A stretch of DNA of 64,000 nt from an uncultured Enterobacteriaceae bacterium (lineage in GTDB: Bacteria > Pseudomonadota > Gammaproteobacteria > Enterobacterales > Enterobacteriaceae), in assembly GCA_947631255.1 (NCBI GenBank), contig CANRKT010000003.1, positions 46,038 to 110,037 of the forward strand, given 5' to 3'. Shown piece by piece: positions 62,299-64,000 of this stretch. The translations under genes were made by a program, and so were the position numbers. How positions within the stretch are numbered: the first letter of the stretch is position 1; every line of letters begins with the position of its first letter. The notes below the pieces were generated by a model. That model was not told the DNA's origin, did no database searches, and saw only the letters and a list, made by a program, of their open reading frames with translations.

Positions 62299-63650
62299 GC
62301 TTGTTTCTCCTGCAAAGCGCGAACTACTTCATCCATAGCCGCACTACGTGAACCTTTCACCAAAATAGTTAATTCAGGGTGAGTTGCGATTAATGCTTTC
62401 AAACGTGTGATCAGTGCGGTCTTATCAGTAAAATGCTCACCCACACCAGAGGCATGACTTAACGCTTCACTTAAGATACCGACACTCAAAACACAGTCGA
62501 TTGCGGCGAATTTGGCTGCCTCGCCAACCTGACAATGGCAGTTTTCTGCTTCAACGCCCAGTTCGGCCATATCACCCACCACCAGTACTCGGTAGCCCGG
62601 CATATCTGCCAGGACCTGTACTGCGGCGGTCATTGAACCGACATTGGCGTTATAAGTGTCATCCAGCAGTTGCTGGGCGTCATTCAGACGTACAGGGAAT
62701 AAACGCCCCGGTACCGGCTGTAGGCTACCTAAGCCCGTTTTTATCGCCTCCAGTGGCGCACCCACTGCTGTTGCCAGTGCCACTGCAGCCAGAGCATTAG
62801 CAATGTTATGGCGGCCCGGTAATGGCAGTGAAACAGCCACAGAACCCTGAGGGGTCTGTAAGGTAAATTCACAGCCCTGCGCAGTAATGTGAACATCATG
62901 CGCACTAAAATCACTGTCAGCGATATCCGGTGAAAACTGCCATACCGTCCGTCCCGCTAACTGCGAATGCCATCCCGCTAAGTCATTACTCTCGGCATTA
63001 ATAATCGCAATCCCTTCAAGAGGCAGCCCCTGGAAGATTTCGCCTTTCGCTTTGGCAACACCCGCCAGAGAACCAAAACCTTCCAGGTGTGCGGCAGCCA
63101 GATTATTCACTAATGCCGCTTCTGGGCGAGTTAAAGAGACGGTCCAGGCGATTTCCCCTTGATGGTTAGCCCCCAGTTCAATCACAGCATAATCATATTC
63201 CGGAGTCAGACGCAGTAACGTCAGCGGGACGCCGATATCATTATTCAGGTTACCTGCGGTATAGAGCGTATGACCGCACTGACGCAATATGGCAGCAGTC
63301 ATCTCTTTAACTGAGGTTTTACCCGATGATCCCGTCAGCGCGACCACGCGAGCAGGAACTTGCTGGCGTACCCATGCCCCTAATTCACCCAGGGCCTGAC
63401 GCGTATCTGTCACGATTAATTGCGGTACGGCAATATCCAGCTGTCGGGAAACCAGTAATGCACCGGCTCCCGCTTTCACGGCATCAGCAGCAAAATCATG
63501 GGCGTCAAAACGCTCACCTTTCAGCGCAATAAATAAACAGCCTGGCGTCAGCTTGCGGGTATCGGTGGTGACGTCTGTTATTTCAACGTCCGCACCGTAT
63601 GCCTGCCCTTGCAGGATAGTCGCTAACTGTTTTAGAGAAACCAGGATCAT
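62292..63650 (-). CDS. murF: UDP-MurNAc-tripeptide--D-alanyl-D-alanine ligase
   Basis: MurF adds D-Ala-D-Ala, made by DdlB, to the UDP-MurNAc-tripeptide. The 452 residues show the ATP loop GSSGKT (107-112), [10 protein letters not shown], the [17 protein letters not shown] stretch and [12 protein letters not shown]. It overlaps murE by four bases. Confidence 0.97.
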   Translation of the reverse strand: MILVSLKQLATILQGQAYGADVEITDVTTDTRKLTPGCLFIALKGERFDAHDFAADAVKAGAGALLVSRQLDIAVPQLIVTDTRQALGELGAWVRQQVPARVVALTGSSGKTSVKEMTAAILRQCGHTLYTAGNLNNDIGVPLTLLRLTPEYDYAVIELGANHQGEIAWTVSLTRPEAALVNNLAAAHLEGFGSLAGVAKAKGEIFQGLPLEGIAIINAESNDLAGWHSQLAGRTVWQFSPDIADSDFSAHDVHITAQGCEFTLQTPQGSVAVSLPLPGRHNIANALAAVALATAVGAPLEAIKTGLGSLQPVPGRLFPVRLNDAQQLLDDTYNANVGSMTAAVQVLADMPGYRVLVVGDMAELGVEAENCHCQVGEAAKFAAIDCVLSVGILSEALSHASGVGEHFTDKTALITRLKALIATHPELTILVKGSRSAAMDEVVRALQEKQAC

Positions 63651-64000
63651 GCCACTCCCCCTAACAATGCCATGGTTGTGGTGCGGTCGGAGTAGTCGAG
63701 ACGACGATGTCCGATAATCTGGTAATCTTCATGGCCTTTACCGGCCACCAGTACCAGGTCATTTTCTTGTGCCTGCATAATGGCACTGGTCACCGCTTCC
63801 GTTCGTCCCTGAATCACCCGAGCGCGTCCAGGATCCGCCATACCAGCCAGAATATCTGCCACGATGACAGCCGGGTCTTCGGTACGTGGATTATCGTCAG
63901 TCACTATCGCGATATCGGCATATTGCTCAGCAATCGCACCCATCAATGGACGTTTACCGGTATCCCGGTCTCCGCCACAACCGAAGACACACCACAGTTT
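63647..64000 (-). CDS. murE: UDP-MurNAc-tripeptide synthetase MurE, C-terminal part (runs off window)
   Basis: The frame is open from the window edge ([20 protein letters not shown]) to a stop at 63647, about 117 residues. The DNPRTEDP motif recognises meso-diaminopimelate, so this is the meso-DAP-adding form typical of Gram-negatives. [10 protein letters not shown] lies near the end. The N-terminal part of the gene lies beyond 64000. Confidence 0.96.
   Translation of the reverse strand, partial: KLWCVFGCGGDRDTGKRPLMGAIAEQYADIAIVTDDNPRTEDPAVIVADILAGMADPGRARVIQGRTEAVTSAIMQAQENDLVLVAGKGHEDYQIIGHRRLDYSDRTTTMALLGGVA

Overview
The window is a chromosomal segment of a member of the Enterobacterales, of moderate G+C content. 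Gene order and protein sequence follow the 2-minute region of Escherichia coli (cueO, yacC, speED, yacL, acnB, lpd, aceFE, pdhR, aroP, ampED, nadC, ppdD-hofBC, guaC, coaE, zapD, yacG, mutT, secA, secM, lpxC, ftsZAQ, ddlB, murCG, ftsW, murD, mraY, murFE). The proteins are clearly diverged from E. coli, yacH is absent, and a DUF721 gene sits beside secM. This suggests an Erwinia-, Yersinia- or Serratia-like relative rather than Escherichia or Salmonella; the genus cannot be fixed from the sequence alone.

Layout. 1-4.1 kb: start of cueO, yacC, the spermidine operon speE-speD, yacL and an unrecognised lipoprotein. 4.1-5.1 kb: a poorly coding stretch with one orphan, probably decayed reading frame. 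5.1-11.4 kb: a four-carbon sugar-acid (threonate/tetronate) cluster, ltnD-otnK-otnC-otnI-gntP-type permease, with a divergent DeoR-type regulator. 11.4-21.6 kb: acnB, lpd and pdhR-aceE-aceF. 22.2-26.8 kb: aroP, followed by an orphan type VI secretion effector/immunity pair (Tle4-like lipase and Tli4-like immunity protein) flanked by a second copy of the aroP 3' end. 27-29.3 kb: a GPH-family sugar symporter and a GH43 glycosidase. 29.4-38.5 kb: ampE, ampD, nadC, a type IV pilin operon, guaC, coaE-zapD-yacG and mutT. 38.8-46.6 kb: a complete histidine-utilisation cluster (hutT, hutH, hutU, hutC, hutG, hutI) set between mutT and secA. 47-64 kb: secA, secM, the DUF721 gene, lpxC and the division/cell-wall (dcw) cluster on the minus strand down to the 3' part of murE.

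How the genes work together. The backbone supplies central metabolism (pyruvate dehydrogenase, aconitase), polyamines, NAD and CoA synthesis, protein export and the septation/peptidoglycan machinery. The accessory blocks add catabolism of tetronates, histidine and probably an arabinoside, plus interbacterial competition. Recognisable control sites include a PdhR box, a TyrR box before aroP, CRP-like sites, paired HutC-type operators and the SecM arrest peptide.

The most interesting places are the aroP 3'-end insertion carrying the T6SS pair, a possible 24-residue hydrophobic protein with a structured leader between hutI and secA, and two copies of a short terminal-inverted-repeat element upstream of aroP and coaE.
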